Below the pieces are notes generated by a model. The model was not told the DNA's origin. It made no database searches and saw only the letters and a program-made list of their open reading frames with translations. The position numbers were made by a program, and so were the translations under genes. 64,000 bases of DNA, taken from the NCBI RefSeq assembly GCF_001280505.1, contig NZ_LBIO01000057.1, forward strand, positions 186,001 to 250,000, written 5' to 3'. Below are positions 53,436 to 60,772 of the stretch, piece by piece; the first letter of the stretch is position 1, and each line of letters starts with the position of its first letter. This stretch comes from Mangrovimonas sp. TPBH4. GTDB taxonomy: Bacteria; Bacteroidota; Bacteroidia; Flavobacteriales; Flavobacteriaceae.

Positions 53436-53882
53436 TTATTTGATGAAATTTATTGTAAAAGGGTAGTGGAACGGTTCGCCATCTCTAGCCTTAAGACTGG
53501 CCTTGATGATGAAAACCAATTCCAGGATAAACCCTATAAAGGCCAAAACTCCCAATCCACCACCTATATATAAAAGTGGTGAAGGTTTGCCGATATTGAT
53601 ATGGAAATCGTGCAACCCATGAAAATCGATAAAGTCAATGCCATGAAGGAATTTAAAAACGAAAAAGGGAACGGTAAGGGTTCCAATAATCAAGGCATAT
53701 AACAAAATACTAATTTGAAAATTGATGGCCTGTTTGCCGTGCTGGTCTACAAACTCCGATTTATCCTTGTTCGCAATCCACAAAACAATAGGCCCGATAA
53801 AATTCCCCATGGGAATTACAAACCTTGAAAAGGTGGATAAATGAATAAATGTGGCGATATTTTTTTGGTGATTGTCTAGCAT
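53436..53882 (-). CDS. DUF4870-type small membrane protein
   Basis: Protein of 148 residues with three or four hydrophobic segments: about 15-35 (FSRFVIPMGNFIGPIVLWIA), 52-75 (ISILLYALIIGTLTVPFFVF) and 102-130 (LLYIGGGLGVLAFIGFILEL). The stretch NKDKSEFVDQHGKQAINFQI is characteristic of the DUF4870/Tic20-like group. It has no known activity. It lies 126 bp upstream of the PadR gene on the same strand and may share its regulation. Confidence 0.82.
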   Translation of the reverse strand: MLDNHQKNIATFIHLSTFSRFVIPMGNFIGPIVLWIANKDKSEFVDQHGKQAINFQISILLYALIIGTLTVPFFVFKFLHGIDFIDFHGLHDFHINIGKPSPLLYIGGGLGVLAFIGFILELVFIIKASLKARDGEPFHYPFTINFIK

Positions 53883-54027
53883 GGTTTTAAAACATATAAT
53901 AGTTTCTTATGCAAATATATATCCAAAAGAAGGTATTATGCAATACAAAGTACTTAAAATTAACAAAATATTAACAATAATCAATTCCTTAATTTTCAAT
54001 ACTTTTAGTGAAATTTTAATCCTTATT

Positions 54028-54489
54028 ATGAAGCTTACTCCAGCAAAAATCAACCTTTTCTTAATGTACAAATTACCGGCAGCCTACTTTACGGGCGTAC
54101 GTGCTACCTATATCGATGATGAACGTTGTGAGGTTAAGGTGAGGCATCGTTGGATCAATCAAAACCCATTTCGATCTATGTTTTGGGCTGTTCAGGGGAT
54201 GGCGGCCGAATTAACCACAGGGGCTTTGGTACTTTCTAAAATTAGGGAATCAGGAAAGCCTATTTCTATGTTGGTAGCATCCAACAGTTCTACCTTTTCA
54301 AAAAAAGCTGTGGGCAAAATTATGTTTCAATGTGTGGACGGTCTTAAATTGGATGAAGCTATAGAAAAGGCAATTGTCACCAAGGAAGGTCAAAGTTTTG
54401 TACTGCATGCCAAAGGGGTTAATAGTGACGGGGAAGAGGTATCTGCATTTAGTTTTGAATGGACCATTAAATTAAAGGAGCGGTTGTAA
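54028..54489 (+). CDS. DUF4442 hotdog-fold protein, possible thioesterase
   Basis: Protein of 153 residues. ATG 54028 is chosen because the upstream extension is AT-rich and unlike the family, and overlaps the divergent gene. DUF4442 hotdog pattern: MKLTPAKINLFLMYKLPAAY, the strand EVKVRHRWINQNPFRSMFWA with the helix following, AAELTTGALVLSKIRESG, and the late strand FVLHAKGVNSDGEEV. Relatives act on acyl-CoA or acyl-carrier thioesters or are uncharacterised. No classical active-site Glu or Asp can be pointed out with certainty. It lies 50 bp before the AIM24 gene on the same strand. Confidence 0.82.
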   Translation: MKLTPAKINLFLMYKLPAAYFTGVRATYIDDERCEVKVRHRWINQNPFRSMFWAVQGMAAELTTGALVLSKIRESGKPISMLVASNSSTFSKKAVGKIMFQCVDGLKLDEAIEKAIVTKEGQSFVLHAKGVNSDGEEVSAFSFEWTIKLKERL

Positions 54490-54539
54490 CAAAGTGTAAA
54501 AATGAACAACTTATAGGTGTTTAATAAAAAAATGAAAAG

Positions 54540-55340
54540 ATGACAGCACACGAAATCGACTATAGAATTTATGGAGAAGAAATGCAATTTGTAGAAATTG
54601 AACTCGATCCTAATGAAGGGGTTGTAGCCGAAGCCGGTAGTTTTATGATGATGGATGATGGTGTGAAGATGGAAACTATCTTTGGAGATGGCTCTACAAA
54701 GAGCGGCGGTTTTTTAGACTCCATTTTAGGAGCTGGTAAGCGTATTTTAACAGGTGAGAGCCTATTTATGACAGCGTTTTACAATACCTTGCCCGGAAAG
54801 CGAAATGTATCTTTTGCATCGCCTTACCCTGGAAAAATTGTGCCTTTGGATTTGACCGAATTTGGAGGGAAGTTTATTTGCCAAAAGGATGCCTTTCTTT
54901 GTGCGGCTAAAGGCGTGAGTGTTGGTATAGAGTTTAGTAAACGTTTGGGAAGAGGGCTTTTTGGAGGTGAAGGATTTATCATGCAGAAGCTGGAAGGTGA
55001 TGGAATGGTGTTTGTTCACGCTGGGGGAACTTTGGCTAAAAAAGTACTGCAACCAGGAGAAGTTCTTAAGGTAGATACTGGTTGTATTGTAGGATTTACC
55101 AAGGAGGTAGATTATGATGTGGAATTTGTTGGAGGCATTAGAAATTCCATCTTTGGAGGCGAAGGATTGTTCTTTGCCAGATTACAGGGCCCGGGAACTG
55201 TTTATATTCAATCTTTGCCATTTAGCAGATTAGCAGGAAGGGTATTGGCCAACGCGCCTCAAGCAGGAGGAAGAAGTAAAGGAGAAGGCAGTATTCTTGG
55301 CGGTTTGGGCGATTTGTTGGATGGCGACAACCGTTTTTAA
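54540..55340 (+). CDS. AIM24/TIGR00266-family protein
   Basis: Protein of 266 residues with the AIM24 beta-rich fold: [40 protein letters not shown], then [39 protein letters not shown], and near the end [20 protein letters not shown]. The Gly-rich tail [20 protein letters not shown] is usual for the bacterial members. AIM24 family members occur in mitochondria and many bacteria; their function in bacteria is not known. No signal peptide. It appears to be in one unit with the DUF4442 gene. Confidence 0.93.
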   Translation: MTAHEIDYRIYGEEMQFVEIELDPNEGVVAEAGSFMMMDDGVKMETIFGDGSTKSGGFLDSILGAGKRILTGESLFMTAFYNTLPGKRNVSFASPYPGKIVPLDLTEFGGKFICQKDAFLCAAKGVSVGIEFSKRLGRGLFGGEGFIMQKLEGDGMVFVHAGGTLAKKVLQPGEVLKVDTGCIVGFTKEVDYDVEFVGGIRNSIFGGEGLFFARLQGPGTVYIQSLPFSRLAGRVLANAPQAGGRSKGEGSILGGLGDLLDGDNRF

Positions 55341-55507
55341 GGCTTTAATAATAGTTTCTTAAAGCTGTATTAATGTTTGTTTTTTCGTGTTAAAATTTGA
55401 AGATTTTCGTCAGACATAAAGGTTTTTTTACTACATTTAAAACATGGAAAATCTAACAAAAGAGCCTATACATAAATCTACTTTAAACCTAAAAACCTAA
55501 CAAACGC

Positions 55508-55705
55508 ATGGCAAGAGCAATGTTTGAGTACACCAAAACAATCCTTAAAAAAGTGAGTTTTGATGCTACGTTGTTTTGCAAAGAGGTACAAAAGGCAGTC
55601 AATAGATTATTACCATATGAAATTGACGAACTTAGAATCTTTATCGATTCGCTTGTACAGCAAAACCCAGAACTAAATCAATGTTTAATTTATTTAAAAG
55701 CATAA
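55508..55705 (+). CDS. Small conserved cytoplasmic protein, 65 residues
   Basis: Starts MARAMFEYTKTILKKVSFDA and continues with two amphipathic helices (TLFCKEVQKAVNRLLPYEID and ELRIFIDSLVQQNPELNQCL). No signal peptide or membrane segment. Proteins of this size and type are widespread in Flavobacteriia; I recognise no function. It is followed at once by a strong terminator, which supports its being a real gene. Confidence 0.72.
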   Translation: MARAMFEYTKTILKKVSFDATLFCKEVQKAVNRLLPYEIDELRIFIDSLVQQNPELNQCLIYLKA

Positions 55706-55709
55706 AGAA

Positions 55710-55737
55710 AAAGGCGACCAATTGGTCGCCTTTTTTA
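55710..55737 (+). terminator. Strong terminator after the small conserved gene
   Basis: AAAGGCGACCA (55710-55720) pairs perfectly with TGGTCGCCTTT (55723-55733) around a two-base centre, and T-run follows. Confidence 0.9.
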
Positions 55738-55771
55738 TGACTCTTTTTTAGAATAATAAGGATTAGAGAAT

Positions 55772-55779
55772 TATCTTTG
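55772..55779 (+). promoter_or_regulatory. -7 promoter element of the MbnP/MbnH locus
   Basis: TATCTTTG matches TAnnTTTG exactly. Transcription would start near 55786, only a few bases before the likely coding start at 55791-55794, giving a nearly leaderless message. Confidence 0.55.
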
Positions 55780-55793
55780 CCGAAAATTTTATT

Positions 55794-56171
55794 CTGAAAA
55801 AGATATTTCTTCTCATATTGTTGGTTGCCTTTTCATTACGCCCCATGTTCTACTTGGGCCAGATAGGCTATTATGAGTTGAATATTGACTATATTATTGA
55901 AACATATTGTGTCAATAAGGACAAACCGCAGTTGCAATGTAATGGAAAATGTCATTTGGCAAAACAATTGCAACTTACTTCAATGTCTTCAGAAGATAGT
56001 ACTGATGCTACATTTTTGGCAGAAGCTTTTTTTCCGGTGTTTTTGGTTCAACAGTCTGAAGTAATCTTTAAAAGCAACAATTTTAGCTTTCAGAAGAAAC
56101 CAAAATTCTACTACAACAAGCAGTATGCTCATCTATTGGAGCATTCCATCTACAAGCCTCCAATGGCCTAA
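55794..56171 (+). CDS. Small exported Cys-motif protein with a non-ATG start
   Basis: Predicted 125 residues if started at CTG 55794. The frame has no ATG until 55845, but the codons from CTG read L-KKIFLLILLVAFSLRPM, a normal signal or anchor segment, so a rare start (CTG 55794, ATT 55791, or TTG 55818) is likely. The mature part contains YCVNKDKPQLQCNGKCHLAK, three Cys with the close pair CNGKC, then a variable region and a basic, Tyr-rich end (KKPKFYYNKQYAHLLEHS). Similar CNGKC proteins stand beside metal-related genes in this phylum. Here mbnP-like and mbnH-like genes follow, so a copper link is plausible but unproven. Alternatively it could be a pseudogene that lost its ATG. Confidence 0.62.
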   Translation: MKKIFLLILLVAFSLRPMFYLGQIGYYELNIDYIIETYCVNKDKPQLQCNGKCHLAKQLQLTSMSSEDSTDATFLAEAFFPVFLVQQSEVIFKSNNFSFQKKPKFYYNKQYAHLLEHSIYKPPMA

Positions 56172-56241
56172 AATTTAATATTCAGTTTTTTTGACAAGGC
56201 TTATGGTGCTTGCCATGAAAAGCACCCCAATATTAAATTTT
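56170..56241 (+). promoter_or_regulatory. Nested inverted repeats in the spacer before the mbnP-like gene
   Basis: Outer arms AAAATTTAATATT (56170-56182) and AATATTAAATTTT (56229-56241) are perfectly complementary; inside them GGTGCTT (56205-56211) pairs with AAGCACC (56220-56226). The structure spans from the stop codon of the small gene to 4 bp before the mbnP-like start, so it could hide that start in RNA or act as a processing or regulatory element. Confidence 0.6.
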
Positions 56242-56245
56242 ACAA

Positions 56246-57046
56246 ATGAAGATTATCAAATTTGCATTTGCAGTATTGCTATGCACCTCAATTATATCAT
56301 GTTCATCTGATGATGACAATAATACAACAGACTTAACAGGTCAAACAGGAACTCTAGCTTTAAAATTCGATAACGGTGTAGGTGACCAAGATTTTATTTT
56401 TGGCGTGACCTATAATAAGTCCAACGGAGAATCCTATCAATTGGAAACCCTTAAATATATCATAAGCAACATTCGCGTAAAGGATGCCGAAGGGAATACA
56501 TTTACTTACCCTTTGGAAAACAACGCTTTTATTATTGATGAGAGCAACGGTAATAATGCCGGTGAGATTTTTGTAACCTTGGACAATGTTGATGCAGCCG
56601 ACTATACTGAAATTACCTTTGGAATAGGAATCGATCAGGAGCGTTTTGCGATGGGAGCTGAAGGACAAGGCGATTTTCTAGTAGAGGCCGAAGCGGCAGG
56701 AATGATGTGGTCTTGGGCAACTGGGTATAAGTTTACGCGTTTTGACGGTACGTATTCAACAGGAGAGCTTGTTGACCAACCTTTGAACATTCATATGGGA
56801 AGTGTTGGCACCTCTTTGGATAACTATAGAGAAGTAACCTTGTCATTTCCAAACACCGTAAGGGTAAGAGAAGAGGCTTCCCCTGAAGTGCATATCAAGG
56901 CTGATTTTGCCAAGGTTTTTGATGGAGAAACCTCTGTGAATTTTGCCGATGGTTACGGTCAGGTGCATACCAGTTCTGAAACAACGCCTATAATTGCGAA
57001 CAACCTTCCTGGTATGTTCCAGGTGCATCACGTTCATAATAACTAA
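56246..57046 (+). CDS. MbnP-like copper-binding family lipoprotein
   Basis: Lipoprotein of 266 residues (Cys19, TSIISC then SSDDD). The mature beta-rich protein follows the MbnP family: GTLALKFDNGVGDQDFIFG, SYQLETLKYIISNIRV, EITFGIGIDQERF, the Trp motif EAAGMMWSWATGYKF (Trp155, Trp157), LNIHMGSVG with His183, and HIKADFAKVFDG. The end is His-rich (QVHHVHNN). In methanobactin loci, MbnP binds copper and its partner MbnH converts a Trp to kynurenine; a Trp before GYKF is the family site. Here the mbnH-like gene follows directly, so the same chemistry is likely. No methanobactin precursor is visible. Confidence 0.88.
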   Translation: MKIIKFAFAVLLCTSIISCSSDDDNNTTDLTGQTGTLALKFDNGVGDQDFIFGVTYNKSNGESYQLETLKYIISNIRVKDAEGNTFTYPLENNAFIIDESNGNNAGEIFVTLDNVDAADYTEITFGIGIDQERFAMGAEGQGDFLVEAEAAGMMWSWATGYKFTRFDGTYSTGELVDQPLNIHMGSVGTSLDNYREVTLSFPNTVRVREEASPEVHIKADFAKVFDGETSVNFADGYGQVHTSSETTPIIANNLPGMFQVHHVHNN

Positions 57047-57055
57047 TTAATAAGC

Positions 57056-57102
57056 TAGTGTTTGTCTGGAGCATTCAAAAGGATGTTCCAGCCTGTGCAC
57101 TA
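57056..57102 (+). promoter_or_regulatory. Hairpin between the mbnP-like and mbnH-like genes
   Basis: CTGGAGCAT (57066-57074) pairs with ATGTTCCAG (57083-57091), one G-U pair, and TAGTG/CACTA (57056-57060, 57098-57102) extends the base. There is no T-run, so it is more likely an intercistronic element than a terminator. Confidence 0.45.
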
Positions 57103-57122
57103 TCATTTAATATGACGTTGTG

Positions 57123-58166
57123 ATGAAAAAGATCATTGTAATGATGCTTCTTCAGGTGTTTGTGTTGTCTTGTTCCAAAGATCCGGAAGTTGGTTATGTA
57201 CCAGTACCCTTAACTTTGGAAGCGCCATCCAATTTCCCTGAATTGGCCTATAATTTAGATAATAATCCACTTACCGAAGCAGGTTTTGAGCTTGGGAAAT
57301 CCTTGTTTTACGAAGGGAAACTTTCGGTGAATGATGCCATTCCATGTGCTTTTTGCCATGAACAGGCCTTTGCCTTTACCCACCATGGGCATAATTTGAG
57401 TCATGGTGTTGATGGTGCCATTGGCCTGCGTAATTCTCTACCAATTCAAAATTTGGCCTTTTTGAATGAATTTATGTGGGATGGTGCCGCAACACATTTA
57501 GATATGCAGCCCATTATTCCTATTACAAGTCATTTGGAAATGGGGGAAACCATAGGCAATGTGGTTGAAAAGCTAAAGGCTGACCCTAATTACCAACAGC
57601 AGTTTGAAAGGGCCTTTGAAGATGGCACCGTGAACGCAGCCAATATGCTCAAGGCATTGTCACAGTTTATGGTGATGATGGTGTCTTCCAATTCAAAATA
57701 TGACAAATATGTTCGTAATGAAGATGGCGTTACCTTATCTGCTAAGGAATTGGATGGCTTACAAACTTTTGAAAACAAATGTGCTTCTTGTCATGCCACC
57801 GATTTGTTTACCGATCAAAGCTATCGTGATAATGGCTTGCCCATCAATCCTCAATTGGATGATAAGGGACGTTTTAACATTTTTGAAGACCCCAATGACC
57901 TTTATAAGTTTAGGGTGCCGAGTTTGCGGAATGTAGAGAAATCCTATCCTTATATGCATGATGGGAGGTTTCAAACTTTAGAGGCAGTGTTGGATTTTTA
58001 TGACCATGGGATGGTAGACAATGGCAATGTAGATCCAATATTATTAAGAGAGGATCAAACCTATGGCATTTCTTTAAATGCCTATGAAAAGGAAAGTATC
58101 ATTGCCTTTTTGAAAACTTTAACCGATAATGAATTTTTGACTGATGACCGTTTTTCAGAATATTAA
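57123..58166 (+). CDS. MbnH-like dihaem cytochrome c peroxidase-family lipoprotein
   Basis: Protein of 347 residues of the bacterial cytochrome c peroxidase/MauG/MbnH group. Lipobox Cys17 (FVLSC). Two haem c sites: CAFCH (75-79) and CASCH (220-224). Family stretches include ELGKSLFYEGKLSVNDAIPC, LRNSLPIQNLAFL, FMWDGAATHLDMQ, KFRVPSLRNVEKSYPYMHDG (possible distal Met278) and YEKESIIAFLKTL. Partnered with the MbnP-like protein 76 bp upstream, it probably oxidises a Trp there. A peroxidase function alone is the alternative. A GTG precedes the chosen ATG. Its 3' end overlaps the next gene by 23 bp. Confidence 0.92.
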   Translation: MKKIIVMMLLQVFVLSCSKDPEVGYVPVPLTLEAPSNFPELAYNLDNNPLTEAGFELGKSLFYEGKLSVNDAIPCAFCHEQAFAFTHHGHNLSHGVDGAIGLRNSLPIQNLAFLNEFMWDGAATHLDMQPIIPITSHLEMGETIGNVVEKLKADPNYQQQFERAFEDGTVNAANMLKALSQFMVMMVSSNSKYDKYVRNEDGVTLSAKELDGLQTFENKCASCHATDLFTDQSYRDNGLPINPQLDDKGRFNIFEDPNDLYKFRVPSLRNVEKSYPYMHDGRFQTLEAVLDFYDHGMVDNGNVDPILLREDQTYGISLNAYEKESIIAFLKTLTDNEFLTDDRFSEY

Positions 58167-59091
58167 AAAACAGACGTTTTATACCGCTTTATTACTGTGT
58201 TTTGGGGTTATAACTGCTACACAGGCCTGTGATTTGTGCGGTTGTACCACTAGTAGTGGAAGCTCCAGTTTTGGAGATCTAAGTACTTCAAATTTTATTG
58301 GAGTGCGCTATATCCATCAAGATTTTGAATCTAGGGATGGCATTTTTACAAATTCACCCAAAAGTGAAGAAACGTTTCATACATACCAATTGTGGGGAAG
58401 GATTCCTTTATCGGATAAAGTTTATGTGAGTGCGATTGTACCATATCAGGATTTGTACAGACATTTTGATGACCGTACGGAGCATATCCATGGTTTGGGA
58501 GATATCAATATAATGGGATGGTACCAGCTTAATTTTTATAAAAAGCAGAAAAAGGATAGCTTGGTATTTGCCAATAGAGAACTGTCTGGGCATGGCTTGA
58601 ATTTTGGTTTGGGAATGAAATTGCCAACAGGAGAATTTGAAGAGCAACTCACCGATAGGGTCAACCCAGGGTTTCAGGTTGGCACTGGAAGTTGGGATAT
58701 GGTTGCTACCGTCTTGTATAGTTATAAAAAGAAGAACTTGGGAGTAGGGGCTAGTTTAGCGTATTACCTTAAGACTGAAAACAAGAATGACTATAAGTTC
58801 GGAAACCAGTTTAGCAGTGCTGCAAATGTGTTTTATGATGTGAATTTGAAAACCACCACATTGAGGCCCTTTCTAGGAGTGTCTGGAGATATTTACGAAA
58901 GTATAGAACAGTACAGCGAAACATTGGCCGATACCAATGGCCATATCATTAATGGTTCTTTGGGAGCTGAAGTTTCAAAGAACAAATTTATACTGGGATT
59001 AAAATATACTTTGCCCATTGCCCAAGATTTGTTTGGTGGCGATGTGAATTCCCAACAACAGTATTCATTATATCTCAACTACAGTCTGTAG
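58144..59091 (+). CDS. Outer-membrane beta-barrel candidate with N-terminal CDLCGC motif
   Basis: Protein of 315 residues. The signal peptide runs to about residue 28, followed at once by QACDLCGCTTSSGSSSFGDL: three Cys at the mature N-terminus that may bind metal or form a lipid anchor. The rest alternates beta strands, for example IGVRYIHQDFESRDGIF, YVSAIVPYQDLYRHF, GLNFGLGMKLPTGEFEEQL, and LGVGASLAYYLKTENKN, ending QYSLYLNYSL, consistent with a porin-like barrel. It belongs to a group often annotated simply as transporter. The start overlaps the mbnH-like gene. It may bring the substrate in or metal out; the role is not known. Confidence 0.72.
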   Translation: MTVFQNIKKQTFYTALLLCFGVITATQACDLCGCTTSSGSSSFGDLSTSNFIGVRYIHQDFESRDGIFTNSPKSEETFHTYQLWGRIPLSDKVYVSAIVPYQDLYRHFDDRTEHIHGLGDINIMGWYQLNFYKKQKKDSLVFANRELSGHGLNFGLGMKLPTGEFEEQLTDRVNPGFQVGTGSWDMVATVLYSYKKKNLGVGASLAYYLKTENKNDYKFGNQFSSAANVFYDVNLKTTTLRPFLGVSGDIYESIEQYSETLADTNGHIINGSLGAEVSKNKFILGLKYTLPIAQDLFGGDVNSQQQYSLYLNYSL

Positions 59092-59104
59092 TTGAGATAT
59101 AATG
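59066..59104. repeat. 19-bp perfect inverted repeat spanning the stop codon of the barrel gene
   Basis: CATTATATCTCAACTACAG (59066-59084) and its exact complement (59086-59104) flank a single T. The stop TAG is at 59089-59091, so the left arm encodes the last residues of the protein. It separates two convergent genes but has no T-run on either side. It may still be a terminator or a stabilising 3' hairpin. Confidence 0.75.
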
Positions 59105-59124
59105 ATTTATAAAGGTTTGTCTGT

Positions 59125-60069
59125 TTATTTTGAAGCCGGCAGCGGACTGATAATTTTTACATTCTGAAAGGCAATGGCGCCTCTAATGATACCTGAAATT
59201 ACCGTTTGAAGGGCCTCGATAATTTGCATCTTTAGCTCACTTTTGTGGTAAATGATACTGACTTCGCGAGCAGGAGACGGCTCTTCAAAATGACGTAGAT
59301 TTGATTGGAGTTTATCATTTAATTCCAAAGTATGGAGATATGGTAATAAAGTCATTCCAAGGCCTTCATTTGAGAGTTTTACCAAGGTTTCAATACTACC
59401 GCTTTCCAATTGGAAATTGTCGTCTACGTGGCTTTTAAATACTTTACAGAGGTTGATGACGCCATCCCTAAAGCAATGCCCATCTTCCAAAAGGAGCATG
59501 TCATCTATTTCAAGGTCATCTGTGCCAATTTTCGATTTTGCATGAAGTCGATGGCTTTCCGGAATGTAGGCAACGAAAGGCTCGTAATACAATACACGTT
59601 CTTTTATTGACTCATTTTGTAATGGAGTTGCGGCAATGGCTGCATCTAGGTGTCCTTCACTAATACGGGTTATGATTTCTTCGGTGGTAAGTTCCTCAAT
59701 AATCAATTTTACTTTTGGATGCCTTTTGATAAAGGTTTTTAGGAACATAGGTAATAGAGTCGGCATAACGGTTGGGATGATTCCTAACCTAAATTCACCT
59801 CCAACATAGCCTTTTTGTTGGTCTACAATATCTTGGATTCTGTCTGATTCATTGACAATATTTCGGGCCTGCTGCACAATTTTTCGACCTACATCGGTCA
59901 ATTCAATTGGTTTTTTACTTCTGTCGAAAATAAGAACATCCAATTCGTCCTCCAATTTCTGTATTTGGGTACTTAAAGTAGGTTGTGTTACGAAGCATTT
60001 TTCTGCGGCTTTGGTAAAGTTTTTATATTCCGCAATGGCTAATACATAGTGAAGTTGGGTTATGGTCAT
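59125..60069 (-). CDS. oxyR: OxyR-type hydrogen-peroxide sensor regulator
   Basis: LysR-family regulator of 314 residues. The N-terminal helix-turn-helix is YKNFTKAAEKCFVTQPTLST with the following helix QIQKLEDELDVLIFDR. The sensor domain contains the peroxide-reactive pair at Cys199 and Cys208 in LLEDGHCFRDGVINLCK, at the positions known from E. coli OxyR. The C-terminal half includes SGSIETLVKLSNEGLGMTLL. Peroxide makes a disulfide and activates defence genes. It is divergent from dps with a 106-bp spacer, so dps is a probable target. Confidence 0.95.
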   Translation of the reverse strand: MTITQLHYVLAIAEYKNFTKAAEKCFVTQPTLSTQIQKLEDELDVLIFDRSKKPIELTDVGRKIVQQARNIVNESDRIQDIVDQQKGYVGGEFRLGIIPTVMPTLLPMFLKTFIKRHPKVKLIIEELTTEEIITRISEGHLDAAIAATPLQNESIKERVLYYEPFVAYIPESHRLHAKSKIGTDDLEIDDMLLLEDGHCFRDGVINLCKVFKSHVDDNFQLESGSIETLVKLSNEGLGMTLLPYLHTLELNDKLQSNLRHFEEPSPAREVSIIYHKSELKMQIIEALQTVISGIIRGAIAFQNVKIISPLPASK

Positions 60070-60142
60070 GTGTTATTAATTTAAGCTATAAAAATATAAA
60101 AACTATTAATAAAACTTATGGAGCAATGTGTTAATTATGCCG

Positions 60143-60150
60143 TAAATTTG
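60143..60150 (+). promoter_or_regulatory. -7 promoter element of dps
   Basis: TAAATTTG is an exact TAnnTTTG, 25 bp before the dps start codon. The upstream part of the same spacer is AT-rich and would carry an OxyR site; none can be drawn with confidence. Confidence 0.55.
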
Positions 60151-60175
60151 TATTAAACCTAAAAATCAAAACGTT

Positions 60176-60655
60176 ATGACATTTAACAGTATTGGATTAG
60201 ATACTAAACAAACAAAAGCCATTGCAGAAGATTTAAATGTGCTGTTGGCGAACTTTCAGATATATTACCAAAACTTAAGAGGAATTCACTGGAACATTAA
60301 AGGAAAGCGTTTCTTCGATTTACACGTGAAATTTGAAGAATTGTATACCGATGCCAATGTTAAGGTGGATGAAATTGCGGAGCGTATCTTAACTTTAGGA
60401 GCCACTCCGTTGCACACCTTTGAAGATTACACCAAAAGTGCCAAAGTGCCCGTAGGAAAAAATATTTCGCAAGATGAAAAGGCGGTCCGCCTGATTGTAG
60501 ATTCCTTAAAGGAATTGTTGCAAATAGAAAGAGAAATTTTGGACGCTTCTGGAGAAGCAAATGACGAAGGAACCAACTCCATGATGAGTGATTTTATTAC
60601 AGAACAGGAAAAAACCGTTTGGATGATGAAGGCTTGGTTAGATGAAAGCATCTAA
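60176..60655 (+). CDS. dps: Dps-family DNA-protecting ferritin-like protein
   Basis: Ferritin-like protein of 159 residues. The ferroxidase centre is formed at the subunit interface from HWNIKGKRFFDLHVKFEELY and TDANVKVDEIAERILTLG, with the family's His, His, Asp and Glu residues present. Dodecamers oxidise iron with hydrogen peroxide and bind DNA in stress. The start ATG at 60176 is 25 bp after a good -7 element. Divergent from oxyR. Confidence 0.96.
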   Translation: MTFNSIGLDTKQTKAIAEDLNVLLANFQIYYQNLRGIHWNIKGKRFFDLHVKFEELYTDANVKVDEIAERILTLGATPLHTFEDYTKSAKVPVGKNISQDEKAVRLIVDSLKELLQIEREILDASGEANDEGTNSMMSDFITEQEKTVWMMKAWLDESI

Positions 60656-60681
60656 CAAGTGTTAATTGATAGTGATTGGTG

Positions 60682-60710
60682 AAACCACTGCGAGAGCAGT
60701 GGTTTTTTAT
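60682..60710 (+). terminator. Terminator of dps
   Basis: AAACCACTGC (60682-60691) and GCAGTGGTTT (60696-60705) with a GAGA loop, then T-run. Confidence 0.9.
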
Positions 60711-60718
60711 GGAATTAA

Positions 60719-60757
60719 AAAGCGCCACAATTAGTAGATTGTGGCGCTTTGTTTTTT
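60719..60757. terminator. Second hairpin, terminator of the minus-strand DUF3857 gene
   Basis: AAAGCGCCACAA (60719-60730) pairs with TTGTGGCGCTTT (60739-60750). A T-run follows on the plus side, and on the minus side TTTTAATTCC. It lies 22 bp after the DUF3857 stop. Confidence 0.8.
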
Positions 60758-60772
60758 CGATACTAAAATGTA

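Noticed and set aside
53872..54027. Longer N-terminus of the DUF4442 protein
   Set aside because: The 52 extra codons are AT-rich, overlap the divergent DUF4870 start and are unlike the family; ATG 54028 fits the known domain start.
59066..59104. The 39-bp inverted repeat as an integron attC or insertion-sequence end
   Set aside because: No integrase, transposase or target duplication is near, and the repeat begins within the intact end of a gene.
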